A stretch of DNA of 64,000 nucleotides. It comes from Fulvimarina endophytica (GTDB taxonomy: Bacteria; Pseudomonadota; Alphaproteobacteria; Rhizobiales; Rhizobiaceae). The stretch's first letter is position 1. Each line of letters begins with the position of its first letter. Location: the NCBI RefSeq assembly GCF_003403015.1, contig NZ_QURL01000008.1, positions 1-64,000 of the forward strand, read 5' to 3'. The notes below the pieces were generated by a model that was not told the origin of the DNA, made no database searches, and saw only the letters and a list, made by a program, of their open reading frames with translations. Positions 24,509 through 33,283 of the stretch are shown here, piece by piece. A program made the position numbers and the translations under genes.

Positions 24509-24565
24509 CCCCGCCGCACCCTACCGAAATCCGTCTCCCCGTTTCGAAGACAGGTCCGTCACTTC

Positions 24566-25660
24566 ATGACCATCGCCTCCGATTTCATGGGCCGCGAGCC
24601 CGGCGCCGAGGACCGGCGCATTCTCAAGCGCGAAAAGCGCATGATGCGGATCACCCGCGCCACCGGCCCCCTGACTGCGATCGGCCTCGGCTGGTCCGTG
24701 CCGCTGATGAAGATGGCGGCGGGCGACGATCCGAGCTCCAACATGAAAGTTCTCTGGAAGAGCCTTCTCGTGCCGCTCCTCGGCATTCTCGCCTTCCTTG
24801 GGGTCTGGGCGGCGCTCGCGCCGACCGTCCACACCTCGCTCGGCACCGTGCCTGGGCCGGCCCAGGTCGCCGACCAGGTCGGCTCGCTCTATGCAGACTG
24901 GGAGCGCACCCAGGCCGACAAGGCCGCCTTCTATGAGCGCCAGGAGGCGCGCAACCAGCAGATGATCGAGGCGGGCTATGGCGACCGCGTCCAGACCCGG
25001 GCCTATACCGGCGCGCCGACCTATCCCCAGCAGATCCTCACCTCGCTCAAGACGGTCTTCCTCGGCTTCCTCCTGGCGACGGTCATCGCCGTGCCGCTGG
25101 GTATCGCCTGCGGCCTCTCCTCCACGATCAACGGTGCGCTCAACCCGCTGATCCAGATCTTCAAGCCGGTCTCGCCGCTCGCCTGGCTGCCGATCGTCAC
25201 GATGATCGTCTCGGCCCTCTACGTGAACGTCTCGGACGCCCTGCCGAAATCCATGGTGGTCTCGGCGATTACCGTCACCCTCTGCTCGCTCTGGCCGACG
25301 CTGATCAACACCTCCCTCGGCGTCGCCTCGATCGACAAGGACCTCGTCAATGTCGGCAAGGTGCTGCAGCTCTCCACCGCCAAGACCATCACCAAGCTCG
25401 TCCTGCCTTCCGCGATGCCGCTGATCTTCACGGGCCTACGCCTGTCGCTGGGCGTGGGCTGGATGGTGCTGATCGCCGCCGAGATGCTCGCCCAGAATCC
25501 CGGCCTCGGAAAGTTCGTCTGGGACGAGTTCCAGAACGGCTCCTCCGACAGTCTCGCCCGCATCATGGTCGCGGTGATCACCATCGGCATCGTCGGCTTC
25601 GTCCTCGACAGGATCATGGCCGCCCTCCAGTCCGCCTTCACCTTCTCCGGCACGCGATAA
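24566..25660 (+). CDS. nrtB: Nitrate ABC transporter permease
   Basis: Protein of 364 aa, longer at the N-terminus than cyanobacterial NrtB because of ~70 extra residues before the first helix (LLVPLLGILAFLGVWAALAP). The BPD-type permease core begins near residue 155 (QQILTSLKTVFLGFLLATVI) and has about six helices. The ATPase-contact loop reads EAA-like LVNVGKVLQLSTAKTITKLVLPSAMP, without its last three residues. A cytoplasmic or periplasmic loop of charged residues (ADKAAFYERQEARNQQMIEA) precedes it. It forms the nitrate channel with NrtCD. Confidence 0.92.
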   Translation: MTIASDFMGREPGAEDRRILKREKRMMRITRATGPLTAIGLGWSVPLMKMAAGDDPSSNMKVLWKSLLVPLLGILAFLGVWAALAPTVHTSLGTVPGPAQVADQVGSLYADWERTQADKAAFYERQEARNQQMIEAGYGDRVQTRAYTGAPTYPQQILTSLKTVFLGFLLATVIAVPLGIACGLSSTINGALNPLIQIFKPVSPLAWLPIVTMIVSALYVNVSDALPKSMVVSAITVTLCSLWPTLINTSLGVASIDKDLVNVGKVLQLSTAKTITKLVLPSAMPLIFTGLRLSLGVGWMVLIAAEMLAQNPGLGKFVWDEFQNGSSDSLARIMVAVITIGIVGFVLDRIMAALQSAFTFSGTR

Positions 25661-25673
25661 TCCGGGAGCGATC

Positions 25674-27437
25674 ATGAGCGACACACCGATCATCGAACTG
25701 CGCGACGTCTCGAAGGGCTATGGCGAGGGCAAGGACCGCGCCGAGATCCTGAAGACCGTGAACCTCGAAGTGAAGGAGGGCGAATTCGTCGCCATCGTCG
25801 GCTTCTCGGGTTCGGGCAAGACGACGCTGATGTCGCTGCTTGCCGGCCTCATCAAGCCCGATGCCGGCGAGGTGCTGATGAAGGGCAGGGCGGTCGAGGG
25901 CCCCGGGCCGGACCGCGGCCTCGTCTTCCAGTCCTACTCGCTGATGCCCTGGCTGACGGTTCGCGGCAATGTGGCGCTTGCGGTCGATTCCGTCTTCGCC
26001 GGCGAGCCGAAGCGAAGCCGGAAGGCGCGCACGGAGAAATATATCGAGATGGTCGGCCTCTCCCATGCGGAAGGCCGCAAGCCTGCGGAGCTCTCGGGCG
26101 GCATGCGCCAGCGGGTCTCGGTCGCCCGCGCGCTCGCCATGCAGCCGGAGGTGCTCCTCCTCGACGAGCCCCTCTCGGCCCTCGACGCACTGACGCGGGC
26201 CAAGCTTCAGGACGAGTTCGCGGCGATCAGCCAGGTGGAAAAGAAGACGATCATCCTCATCACCAACGATGTCGACGAGGCGATCCTCCTCGCGGACCGG
26301 ATCATTCCGCTCGATCCGGGCCCGAACGCCACCCTCGGCCCCTCCTTCTCGGTGGATCTGCCCCGTCCGCGCGAGCGCACGGCGATGAATTCCGACGAGG
26401 CCTTCAAGCGGCTGCGCGGCGAAGTGACGAACTACTTGATGGAGAAGGGACGAAACGCCCAGAGCGAGGCCGGCGAGGCGGTCGAGCTTCCCAATGTCAT
26501 TCCCGTCGACATCGCCGGCAGGAAGCAGCGTCCGGCGCCCGACCTGCCGGAGGCCTACAAGCGGGCCGCGCAATCGCCGATCGAGGAGCGCTTCGTCGAG
26601 TTCTTCGAGGTGCGCAAGGTCTATCCGACGCCGAAGGGACCGCTCACCGTCGTCGACGGCTTCGACCTCAAGATGAAGAAGGGCGAGTTCGTCACGCTCA
26701 TCGGCCATTCGGGCTGCGGCAAGTCGACGGTCCTGTCAATGGCTGCCGGACTCACCGACATCTCCTCGGGCGGCATCGTGCTCGACGGGCGCGAGGTGGC
26801 GTCTGCAGGGCCGGACCGCGCGGTGGTGTTCCAGGCGCCCTCGCTGATGCCCTGGCTGACCGCCCGCGAGAACGTCGCCCTCGGCGTCGATCGGGTCTAT
26901 CCGAATGCGAGCGTGGCCGAGCGCCGCGACGTGGTGGAGCACTACCTCCACCGGGTGGGCCTGTCCGACGCCATGCACCGAAAGGCGGCGGATCTCTCCA
27001 ACGGCATGAAGCAGCGCGTCGGCATCGCCCGGGCCTTCGCCCTTTCGCCCAAGCTCCTCCTTCTCGACGAGCCCTTCGGCATGCTGGACTCGCTCACCCG
27101 CTGGGATCTCCAGGACGTGCTGATGGATGTCTGGAAGCGCACGCGCGTCACCGCCGTCTGCGTCACCCACGACGTCGACGAGGCGATCCTCCTCGCCGAC
27201 CGGGTGGTAATGATGACCAACGGCCCGAAGGCGAAGATCGGCAAGATCATGACGGTCGACCTGCCGCGCCCGCGTACCCGCAGGGAGCTTCTCGAACACC
27301 CGGACTACTACCGCTACCGCCAGGAGGTGCTGAGCTTCCTTCAGGACTACGAGGGTGGCGCGCATCCGAAGGAAACGGCCGGGACAGCCGCCGGCAAGGC
27401 CGACGGCGCCGGCGACGAGGCGAAGGAGGCGGCATGA
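25674..27437 (+). CDS. nrtCD: Fused nitrate ABC transporter ATPase (two nucleotide-binding domains)
   Basis: Protein of 587 aa containing two complete ABC ATPases in one chain. Domain 1 has Walker A GFSGSGKTTL, signature LSGGMRQRVSVARA and Walker B VLLLDEPLSALD. Domain 2 (from ~305) has GHSGCGKST, LSNGMKQRVGIARA and LLLLDEPFGMLD. In domain 1 the switch histidine is asparagine (LITNDVDEA), while domain 2 keeps it (VTHDVDEA), so the two sites are probably unequal. Cyanobacteria use separate NrtC and NrtD; here the two are fused and the NrtA-like tail of NrtC is missing. It starts 14 bases after nrtB and shares ATGA with a possible small ORF. Confidence 0.92.
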   Translation: MSDTPIIELRDVSKGYGEGKDRAEILKTVNLEVKEGEFVAIVGFSGSGKTTLMSLLAGLIKPDAGEVLMKGRAVEGPGPDRGLVFQSYSLMPWLTVRGNVALAVDSVFAGEPKRSRKARTEKYIEMVGLSHAEGRKPAELSGGMRQRVSVARALAMQPEVLLLDEPLSALDALTRAKLQDEFAAISQVEKKTIILITNDVDEAILLADRIIPLDPGPNATLGPSFSVDLPRPRERTAMNSDEAFKRLRGEVTNYLMEKGRNAQSEAGEAVELPNVIPVDIAGRKQRPAPDLPEAYKRAAQSPIEERFVEFFEVRKVYPTPKGPLTVVDGFDLKMKKGEFVTLIGHSGCGKSTVLSMAAGLTDISSGGIVLDGREVASAGPDRAVVFQAPSLMPWLTARENVALGVDRVYPNASVAERRDVVEHYLHRVGLSDAMHRKAADLSNGMKQRVGIARAFALSPKLLLLDEPFGMLDSLTRWDLQDVLMDVWKRTRVTAVCVTHDVDEAILLADRVVMMTNGPKAKIGKIMTVDLPRPRTRRELLEHPDYYRYRQEVLSFLQDYEGGAHPKETAGTAAGKADGAGDEAKEAA

Positions 27438-27550
27438 ACGAGATCCGCACGACGACCCACCCAGGCGCGGCCGCAGCTTCGGCCGGCCGCTCCGTCACCG
27501 CCCCATGCGTCGAAGCGTCGGCGGATCACCGCCGCCGGACCGCCGACTAA
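27434..27550 (+). CDS. Possible 38-aa ORF between nrtCD and nirB
   Basis: The start overlaps the nrtCD stop as ATGA and is preceded by GAAGGAGGCGGC, a near-perfect ribosome site. The product (MNEIRTTTHPGAAAASAGRS...) has no recognisable domain or membrane segment. Because the same bases encode the end of NrtCD, the ribosome site may be chance. It could serve as a translational bridge to nirB, which starts 20 bases later. Confidence 0.3.
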   Translation: MNEIRTTTHPGAAAASAGRSVTAPCVEASADHRRRTAD

Positions 27551-27569
27551 CAGCTCCGAGGAACCCATC

Positions 27570-30014
27570 ATGCAGAAACTCGTCGTCATCGGTGCCGGCA
27601 TGGCATCGGGCCGTGTTCTCGAAACCCTGTTCGAGATGGATCCGGCCGCCTACGAGGTCACGCTGTTCAACGCCGAGCCCCGTGGCAACTACAACCGCAT
27701 CATGCTCTCGCCGGTCCTCTCGGGCGAAAAGAGCTATGAGGAAATCGTCACCCATGACGATGCCTGGTACGCCCGGCATGACATCGCCTGCCGGTTCGGC
27801 GAGAAGGTCGTCTCGATCGACCGGGCGAACAGGATCGTCAGGGGCGAGAAGGGCGATGTGCCCTACGACAAGCTGATCATCGCGACGGGCTCCTCGCCCT
27901 TCATCGTACCGGTCGAGGGCCGCGATCTTCCGGGTGTCGTCTCCTATCGCGACCTCGACGACACCCAGGCGATGATTACGGCCTCCGGCGCCTCGGGCGC
28001 CCGCGCCGTCGTCATCGGCGGCGGTCTCCTCGGGCTGGAAGCCGCCGCCGGGCTGAAGCTGCGCGGCATGGACGTGACCGTCCTCCACCTCGCCGGGCAC
28101 CTGATGGAGCGTCAGCTCGACGAGGCGGCCGGCCATCTCCTGAAGAGGGATCTGGAAAAGCGCGGCATCGAGGTGCTCCTCAAGGCCTCGACCCAGAAGA
28201 TCGTCGGCACGGACAGGGTCGAGGCCGTCGAGCTCGCCGACGGCAAGCGGCTGCCGGCCGATCTCGTCGTGATGGCCGTCGGCATCCGTCCCTCGGCGGA
28301 GATCGCGAAAGAGGCGGGCCTTGCGGTCAATCGCGCGATCGTCGTCGATGCCCAGATGCGGACTTCCGATCCCCATATCCATGCGGTCGGGGAATGCGTC
28401 GAATACAACGGCACCCTGTTCGGCCTCGTCGCTCCGCTCTACGAGCAGGCCAAGGTGCTGGCAAAGTGCCTTCTCGGCGATACCGACGATTTCGTGGTGA
28501 GGGAGCTGTCGACCAAGCTGAAGGTCACCGGCTGCGATCTCTTCTCCGCCGGCGATTTCGCCGAGGGCGAGACCCGCGAGGACATCGTCCTGCGCGATCC
28601 CGGCCAGGGGGTCTACAAGCGGCTCGTCATCGAGAACGACCGGTTGATCGGCGCGGTGATGTATGGCGATACGGCCGATTCCAACTGGTTCTTCGATCTG
28701 ATCAAGAGCCGCGAGCCGATCGCCGCGATGCGCGATACGCTCATCTTCGGCCCCGCCTATCAGGGAGGGTCCCCGCTGGACCCTATGGCGGCCGTTGCAG
28801 CCTTGCCGGATGATGCGGAGATCTGCGGCTGCAACGGCGTCTGCAAATCGAAGATCACGAGCGCGATCACCGCGAAGGGGCTGACCTCCCTCGACGAGGT
28901 GCGGGCCCACACCAAGGCCTCGTCCTCCTGCGGCACCTGCACCGGGCTCGTCGAGCAGCTGATGAGCCTGACCCTCGGCGACGCGTTCGATCCGAACGCC
29001 GTCAAGCCCATGTGCGGCTGCACCACGCTCGCCCATGACGACGTGCGCCGTCTGATCAAGGCGAAGGGGCTGAAGACGATCCCGGAGGTGCAGCAGGAAC
29101 TCCAGTGGTCGACGCCGAACGGATGCGCCAAGTGCCGCCCGGCTCTCAACTACTATCTCGTCGCCGACTGGCCCGACGAATATGCCGACGACTACCAGTC
29201 TCGCTTCATCAACGAGCGCGTCCACGCCAATATCCAGAAGGACGGCACCTATTCCGTCGTTCCGCGCATGTGGGGCGGCATGACCTCGGCCAAGGAACTG
29301 CGCGCGATCGCCGATGTCTGCGACAAGTTCGACATTCCGGCGGTCAAGTGCACCGGCGGCCAGCGCATCGACATGCTCGGCATCCGCAAGGAGGACCTGC
29401 CCGCCGTCTGGGCCGATCTCGGCAAGGCCGGCTTCGTCTCGGGCCAGGCCTATGCCAAGGGTCTTCGCACGGTGAAGACATGCGTCGGCACCGACTGGTG
29501 CCGCTTCGGCACGCAGGATTCCACCGGCCTCGGCATCCGCATCGAGAAGTTCATGTGGGGCTCCTGGACGCCCGCCAAGCTGAAGATGGCCGTCTCGGGC
29601 TGTCCGCGCAACTGCGCCGAGGCGACGTGCAAGGATATCGGCATCATCTGCGTGGACTCCGGCTTCGACATTCATTTCGCCGGTGCCGCCGGCCTCGACA
29701 TCAAGGGGACCGAGATCCTCGGCCATGTGGAGACGGAGGACGAGGCGCTCGAGCATGTCGTGGCGCTGGCGCAGATGTACCGCGAACAGGGCCATTATCT
29801 CGAGCGCATCTACAAATGGGCCAAGCGCATCGGCCTCGACGAGATCCGCCGGCAGATCATGGACGATCATGCGATGCGCAAGGCCTATTTCGATCGCTTC
29901 GTCTTCTCGCAGAAATTCGCCCAGGTCGATCCTTGGTCGGAGCGCGTCTCGGGCAAGGACAAGCACGAGTTCCAGCCCATTGCGAGGCTCGATTTCGCCG
30001 AAGCCGCCGAATAG
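27570..30014 (+). CDS. nirB: Assimilatory nitrite reductase, large subunit
   Basis: Protein of 814 aa, the normal length. An FAD/NAD(P)H module is at the N-terminus (KLVVIGAGMASGRVLETL; second nucleotide site VVIGGGLLGLEAAAGLKLRG). It is followed by BFD-type [2Fe-2S] cysteines (ICGCNGVC ... SSCGTCTG), a second cysteine group (MCGCTTLAHDD ... CAKCRP), and the siroheme/[4Fe-4S] domain with TCVGTDWCRFG and SGCPRNCAEATC. It reduces nitrite to ammonium in the cytoplasm with NAD(P)H, together with NirD. ATG 27570 follows GAGGAACCC. It is the central gene of the nitrate operon. Confidence 0.95.
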   Translation: MQKLVVIGAGMASGRVLETLFEMDPAAYEVTLFNAEPRGNYNRIMLSPVLSGEKSYEEIVTHDDAWYARHDIACRFGEKVVSIDRANRIVRGEKGDVPYDKLIIATGSSPFIVPVEGRDLPGVVSYRDLDDTQAMITASGASGARAVVIGGGLLGLEAAAGLKLRGMDVTVLHLAGHLMERQLDEAAGHLLKRDLEKRGIEVLLKASTQKIVGTDRVEAVELADGKRLPADLVVMAVGIRPSAEIAKEAGLAVNRAIVVDAQMRTSDPHIHAVGECVEYNGTLFGLVAPLYEQAKVLAKCLLGDTDDFVVRELSTKLKVTGCDLFSAGDFAEGETREDIVLRDPGQGVYKRLVIENDRLIGAVMYGDTADSNWFFDLIKSREPIAAMRDTLIFGPAYQGGSPLDPMAAVAALPDDAEICGCNGVCKSKITSAITAKGLTSLDEVRAHTKASSSCGTCTGLVEQLMSLTLGDAFDPNAVKPMCGCTTLAHDDVRRLIKAKGLKTIPEVQQELQWSTPNGCAKCRPALNYYLVADWPDEYADDYQSRFINERVHANIQKDGTYSVVPRMWGGMTSAKELRAIADVCDKFDIPAVKCTGGQRIDMLGIRKEDLPAVWADLGKAGFVSGQAYAKGLRTVKTCVGTDWCRFGTQDSTGLGIRIEKFMWGSWTPAKLKMAVSGCPRNCAEATCKDIGIICVDSGFDIHFAGAAGLDIKGTEILGHVETEDEALEHVVALAQMYREQGHYLERIYKWAKRIGLDEIRRQIMDDHAMRKAYFDRFVFSQKFAQVDPWSERVSGKDKHEFQPIARLDFAEAAE

Positions 30015-30026
30015 GAGATGCAACCC

Positions 30027-30389
30027 ATGACGATCATCGAAAAGCCCTGGATCAGCGTCGGACGCATCGAGGATATCCCACCCCTCGGCGCAAGGCGGAT
30101 CGAAACCGGCTTTGCCACCATCGGCCTCTTCCGCACCGCCTCCGACGAGGTGTTCGCGATCGAGGACAAGTGCCCGCACAAGGGCGGGCCCCTGAGCCAA
30201 GGCATCGTCCACGACGGATGTGTGACCTGTCCGCTCCACAATATGGTGATCTCGCTGAAGAGCGGACAGGCGCAAGGGGCCGATACGGGCGAGGTCCGCA
30301 CCTTCCGGCTGCGTCTGTCCGGCGGCGAGATCCAGCTCAGCGGCGAGGACCTCGCCGCCGCGGCGAACGCGGCCGCGGTTCCCGCCTGA
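30027..30389 (+). CDS. nirD: Nitrite reductase small subunit (Rieske-like)
   Basis: Protein of 120 aa. It keeps both Rieske ligand pairs, DKCPHKGGPL (C-x-H) and CPLHNMVISL (C-x-x-H). Many NirD proteins have lost these, so this one probably holds a [2Fe-2S] cluster. ATG 30027 is used because GGAG (30014-30017) lies nine bases before it; the earlier in-frame ATG 30018 would overlap that site. It starts 12 bases after nirB and forms the nitrite reductase with it. Confidence 0.92.
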   Translation: MTIIEKPWISVGRIEDIPPLGARRIETGFATIGLFRTASDEVFAIEDKCPHKGGPLSQGIVHDGCVTCPLHNMVISLKSGQAQGADTGEVRTFRLRLSGGEIQLSGEDLAAAANAAAVPA

Positions 30390-30478
30390 GCGGGCCGCCT
30401 TCGCTGCGCATCCCATGATCCGAAGGACCGTTCGCGCCTTCGCTCAAACGCCCTTCAGGACAAACGGGTGACCTGTCG

Positions 30479-33199
30479 ATGAAACACGCCGAGGAGACCG
30501 CGAGAGAGGTCAAGACCACCTGCCCCTATTGCGGGGTCGGCTGCGGTGTCCTCGCGACGCCTCGGCCGGACGGTTCGGTGGGCATTGCCGGGGACCCGGA
30601 CCATCCGGCCAATTTCGGCCGGCTCTGCTCCAAGGGCTCGGCGCTCGGCGAGACCCTCGGTCTCGAAGAACGCCTGCTCCATCCGACGATCGGCGGCGAG
30701 CGCTGCGACTGGGACACGGCGCTCGACCGTGTGGCCACGACGTTTCAGGCGGCGATCGCCGAGCACGGGCCTCACTCCGTCGCCTTCTATCTGTCCGGCC
30801 AGCTCCTGACCGAGGACTATTACGTCGCCAACAAGCTGATGAAGGGCTTCATCGGCTCGGCCAATATCGACACCAATTCGCGCCTCTGCATGGCCTCCTC
30901 GGTCGCCGGTCACAAGCGGGCCTTCGGCTCCGACACCGTGCCCGGCACCTATTCGGACCTCGAAGAGGCCGATCTCGTGGTGCTGACCGGGTCCAATCTC
31001 GCCTGGTGCCATCCCGTCGTCTATCAGCGGATCGCGGCGGCCAAGGCCGTGCGGCCGCAGATGAAGATCGTCGTCATCGATCCGCGCCGCACGGCGACAT
31101 GCGAGATCGCGGACCTTCATCTGCCGATCCGCGCCGATGGGGATGTCGCTCTCTTCTGCGGCCTCCTGCGCCACCTTGTCGAAGAGGGAGCGACGGACGA
31201 GGTGTATGTGGGCGAGCATACGACGGGTTTTGCCGAGGCGCTCGCCGCCGCCGAGCGATGGCGCCTTTCGGCCGTCGCCGAGGCGACCGGGATTGCGAAA
31301 TCCGCGCTCACCGCGTTCTACGATCTTTTCACGCGGACCGGAAAAGCCGTCACCGTCTACAGCCAGGGGGTCAACCAGTCGGCGAGCGGCACCGACAAGG
31401 TGAACGCGATCATCAACTGCCATCTGGCGACCGGGCGCATCGGCCGGCCCGGAATGGGGCCGTTCTCGATCACCGGCCAGCCGAACGCCATGGGCGGACG
31501 GGAAGTCGGCGGCCTCTCCAACATGCTCGCGGCCCATATGTCGATCGAGGATGCGGCCGACCGCGAGCGGGTCCAGGCCTTCTGGGGCTCGCCGACCATC
31601 GCGGCGACGCCGGGCCTCAAGGCGGTGGAGCTCTTCGAGGCGGTGGCCGCAGGGCGGATCAAGGCACTCTGGATCGCCGGCACCAACCCCGTCGTCTCGA
31701 TGCCCGATGCCGATGCGGTCGGCAGGGCCCTTGCCGCATGCCCCTTCGTCGTCGTCTCCGATGTTATCGCCAGGACCGACACGACGGCCTATGCCGACGT
31801 GCTTCTGCCCGCCGCGGCCTGGGGCGAGAAGAACGGCACGGTGACGAATTCGGAGCGCCGCATCTCGCGCCAGCGCCCGTTCCTGCCGCTGCCGGGCGAG
31901 GCGCGCCCGGACTGGGCGATCTTCGCAAGTGTCGCCCGGCGCATGGGCTTTTTCGGCTTCGAATACGGCTCGGCGGGCGAGGTCTTCGACGAGCATGCGC
32001 GCCTTTCATCTTACGAGAACGCAGGGTCCCGCGATTTCGATATCGGCGGTCTCGCAGGCCTCGGTGCGAGCGGATACGACCTGATGGCGCCGACGCAGTG
32101 GCCGGTTCGGGGGGCAGTCCGGGATCCGGTCCGGGCCCCGGCGACGGATCGGCAGGCGGGGAGACACACGCAGGAGACCCGCTTCTTCGCCGAGGGCGGC
32201 TATTTCCATGCCGATGGCCGGGCCCGCTTCGTCGCGGTCGAGCCTCCGGCATCGAAGACCGCGCCCCTCTTCACCATCAATACCGGCCGGGTGCGCGATC
32301 AGTGGCACACCATGACCCGCACGGGTCTTTCGGCCCGGCTGTCTGCCCACATGCCCGAGCCCTTCGCCGAACTTCACGGCGAGGACGCGGCCCGGCTTGG
32401 AATTGCGCCCGCCGATCTCGTGGAGATCGCATCCAGCCATGGCCGGGCCGTCGTGCGCGCACTCGTTACGGATCGCCAGCGCCCGGGCAATGTCTTCGTT
32501 CCCATGCACTGGACCGCGCGCTTTGCGCCCTCCGCACGCATCGGCGCGGTGGCCCATGCTGAGAGGGACCCCGTATCCGGGCAGCCGGCGCTGAAATCGA
32601 CATCGGGGACCGTCAGACGGTTTTCTGCGGCATGGCACGGCTTCGCGATCCTGAAGCACCGGCCAGATCTCGAGGCCATCGCCCCGATCGCCGACTACCG
32701 CGCGGCCGCGCGGACCGATGGCGGCTGGCGGCTGGAGCTGGCCGGCGCGCGGGCCTTGAGCGATGCGCCGGGCTTTGCCCGCGAACTCTTCGGCCAGCCG
32801 GCGGCCGAGATCGTCGCCTATCGCGACAGGCGGGCCGGCACCGAGCGTTTCGCCGTCTTCTTCGAGGGCGAGCTGCTCGGGGCACTCTATCTTTCGCCCG
32901 AGCCGGTGAGCGTCGCGCGAAGCTGGGCGGTTTCGCAGCTTTCGCTTGCCGGCGGGCAGGGCGCGAGCCGCGCGGAGCTTCTCGCCGGGCGCAGCCGAGC
33001 CGACAGGCCCGATCCGGGCGCCGTCGTCTGCTCCTGCTTCGGGGTCGGCATCAACGAGATCGCCGCACTCGTGGCAAGCGGGGGAGCGGCATCGGTCGAG
33101 GCGGTGGGCAAGGCGCTGAATGCGGGGACGAATTGCGGCTCCTGCCGCAGCGAGATCAGGGCGATCATCGAAGCAGCCTGCGTCGAGGCGACCGTCTGA
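30479..33199 (+). CDS. nasA: Assimilatory nitrate reductase catalytic subunit
   Basis: Protein of 906 aa. The N-terminal [4Fe-4S] ligands are CPYCGVGC and a later RLCSKGSALGE, followed by the molybdopterin oxidoreductase fold (FYLSGQLLTEDYYVANKLMK, NIDTNSRLCMASSVAGHKRA, VYSQGVNQSASGTDKVNA, GRPGMGPFSITGQPNAMGGR). A molydopterin dinucleotide-binding domain and a C-terminal BFD-type [2Fe-2S] domain (VVCSCFGVGI ... GTNCGSCRSE) complete it. The extra C-terminal cluster is the expected electron entry point. It reduces cytoplasmic nitrate to nitrite for NirBD. It ends the nitrate operon and is convergent with the flavoprotein gene. Confidence 0.95.
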   Translation: MKHAEETAREVKTTCPYCGVGCGVLATPRPDGSVGIAGDPDHPANFGRLCSKGSALGETLGLEERLLHPTIGGERCDWDTALDRVATTFQAAIAEHGPHSVAFYLSGQLLTEDYYVANKLMKGFIGSANIDTNSRLCMASSVAGHKRAFGSDTVPGTYSDLEEADLVVLTGSNLAWCHPVVYQRIAAAKAVRPQMKIVVIDPRRTATCEIADLHLPIRADGDVALFCGLLRHLVEEGATDEVYVGEHTTGFAEALAAAERWRLSAVAEATGIAKSALTAFYDLFTRTGKAVTVYSQGVNQSASGTDKVNAIINCHLATGRIGRPGMGPFSITGQPNAMGGREVGGLSNMLAAHMSIEDAADRERVQAFWGSPTIAATPGLKAVELFEAVAAGRIKALWIAGTNPVVSMPDADAVGRALAACPFVVVSDVIARTDTTAYADVLLPAAAWGEKNGTVTNSERRISRQRPFLPLPGEARPDWAIFASVARRMGFFGFEYGSAGEVFDEHARLSSYENAGSRDFDIGGLAGLGASGYDLMAPTQWPVRGAVRDPVRAPATDRQAGRHTQETRFFAEGGYFHADGRARFVAVEPPASKTAPLFTINTGRVRDQWHTMTRTGLSARLSAHMPEPFAELHGEDAARLGIAPADLVEIASSHGRAVVRALVTDRQRPGNVFVPMHWTARFAPSARIGAVAHAERDPVSGQPALKSTSGTVRRFSAAWHGFAILKHRPDLEAIAPIADYRAAARTDGGWRLELAGARALSDAPGFARELFGQPAAEIVAYRDRRAGTERFAVFFEGELLGALYLSPEPVSVARSWAVSQLSLAGGQGASRAELLAGRSRADRPDPGAVVCSCFGVGINEIAALVASGGAASVEAVGKALNAGTNCGSCRSEIRAIIEAACVEATV

Positions 33200-33283
33200 G
33201 ACCGTCCCGGCTCGCCCGGTGATTGAGGTTGGGGCGCAAGGGGTACGCTTTCCGGTCGAAATTCCGGGAGCGTGGGCCGTCCG

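Noticed and set aside
27495..30416. 973-codon minus-strand open frame opposite nirB/nirD
   Set aside because: Nonsense composition; NirB and NirD motifs are complete on the plus strand.
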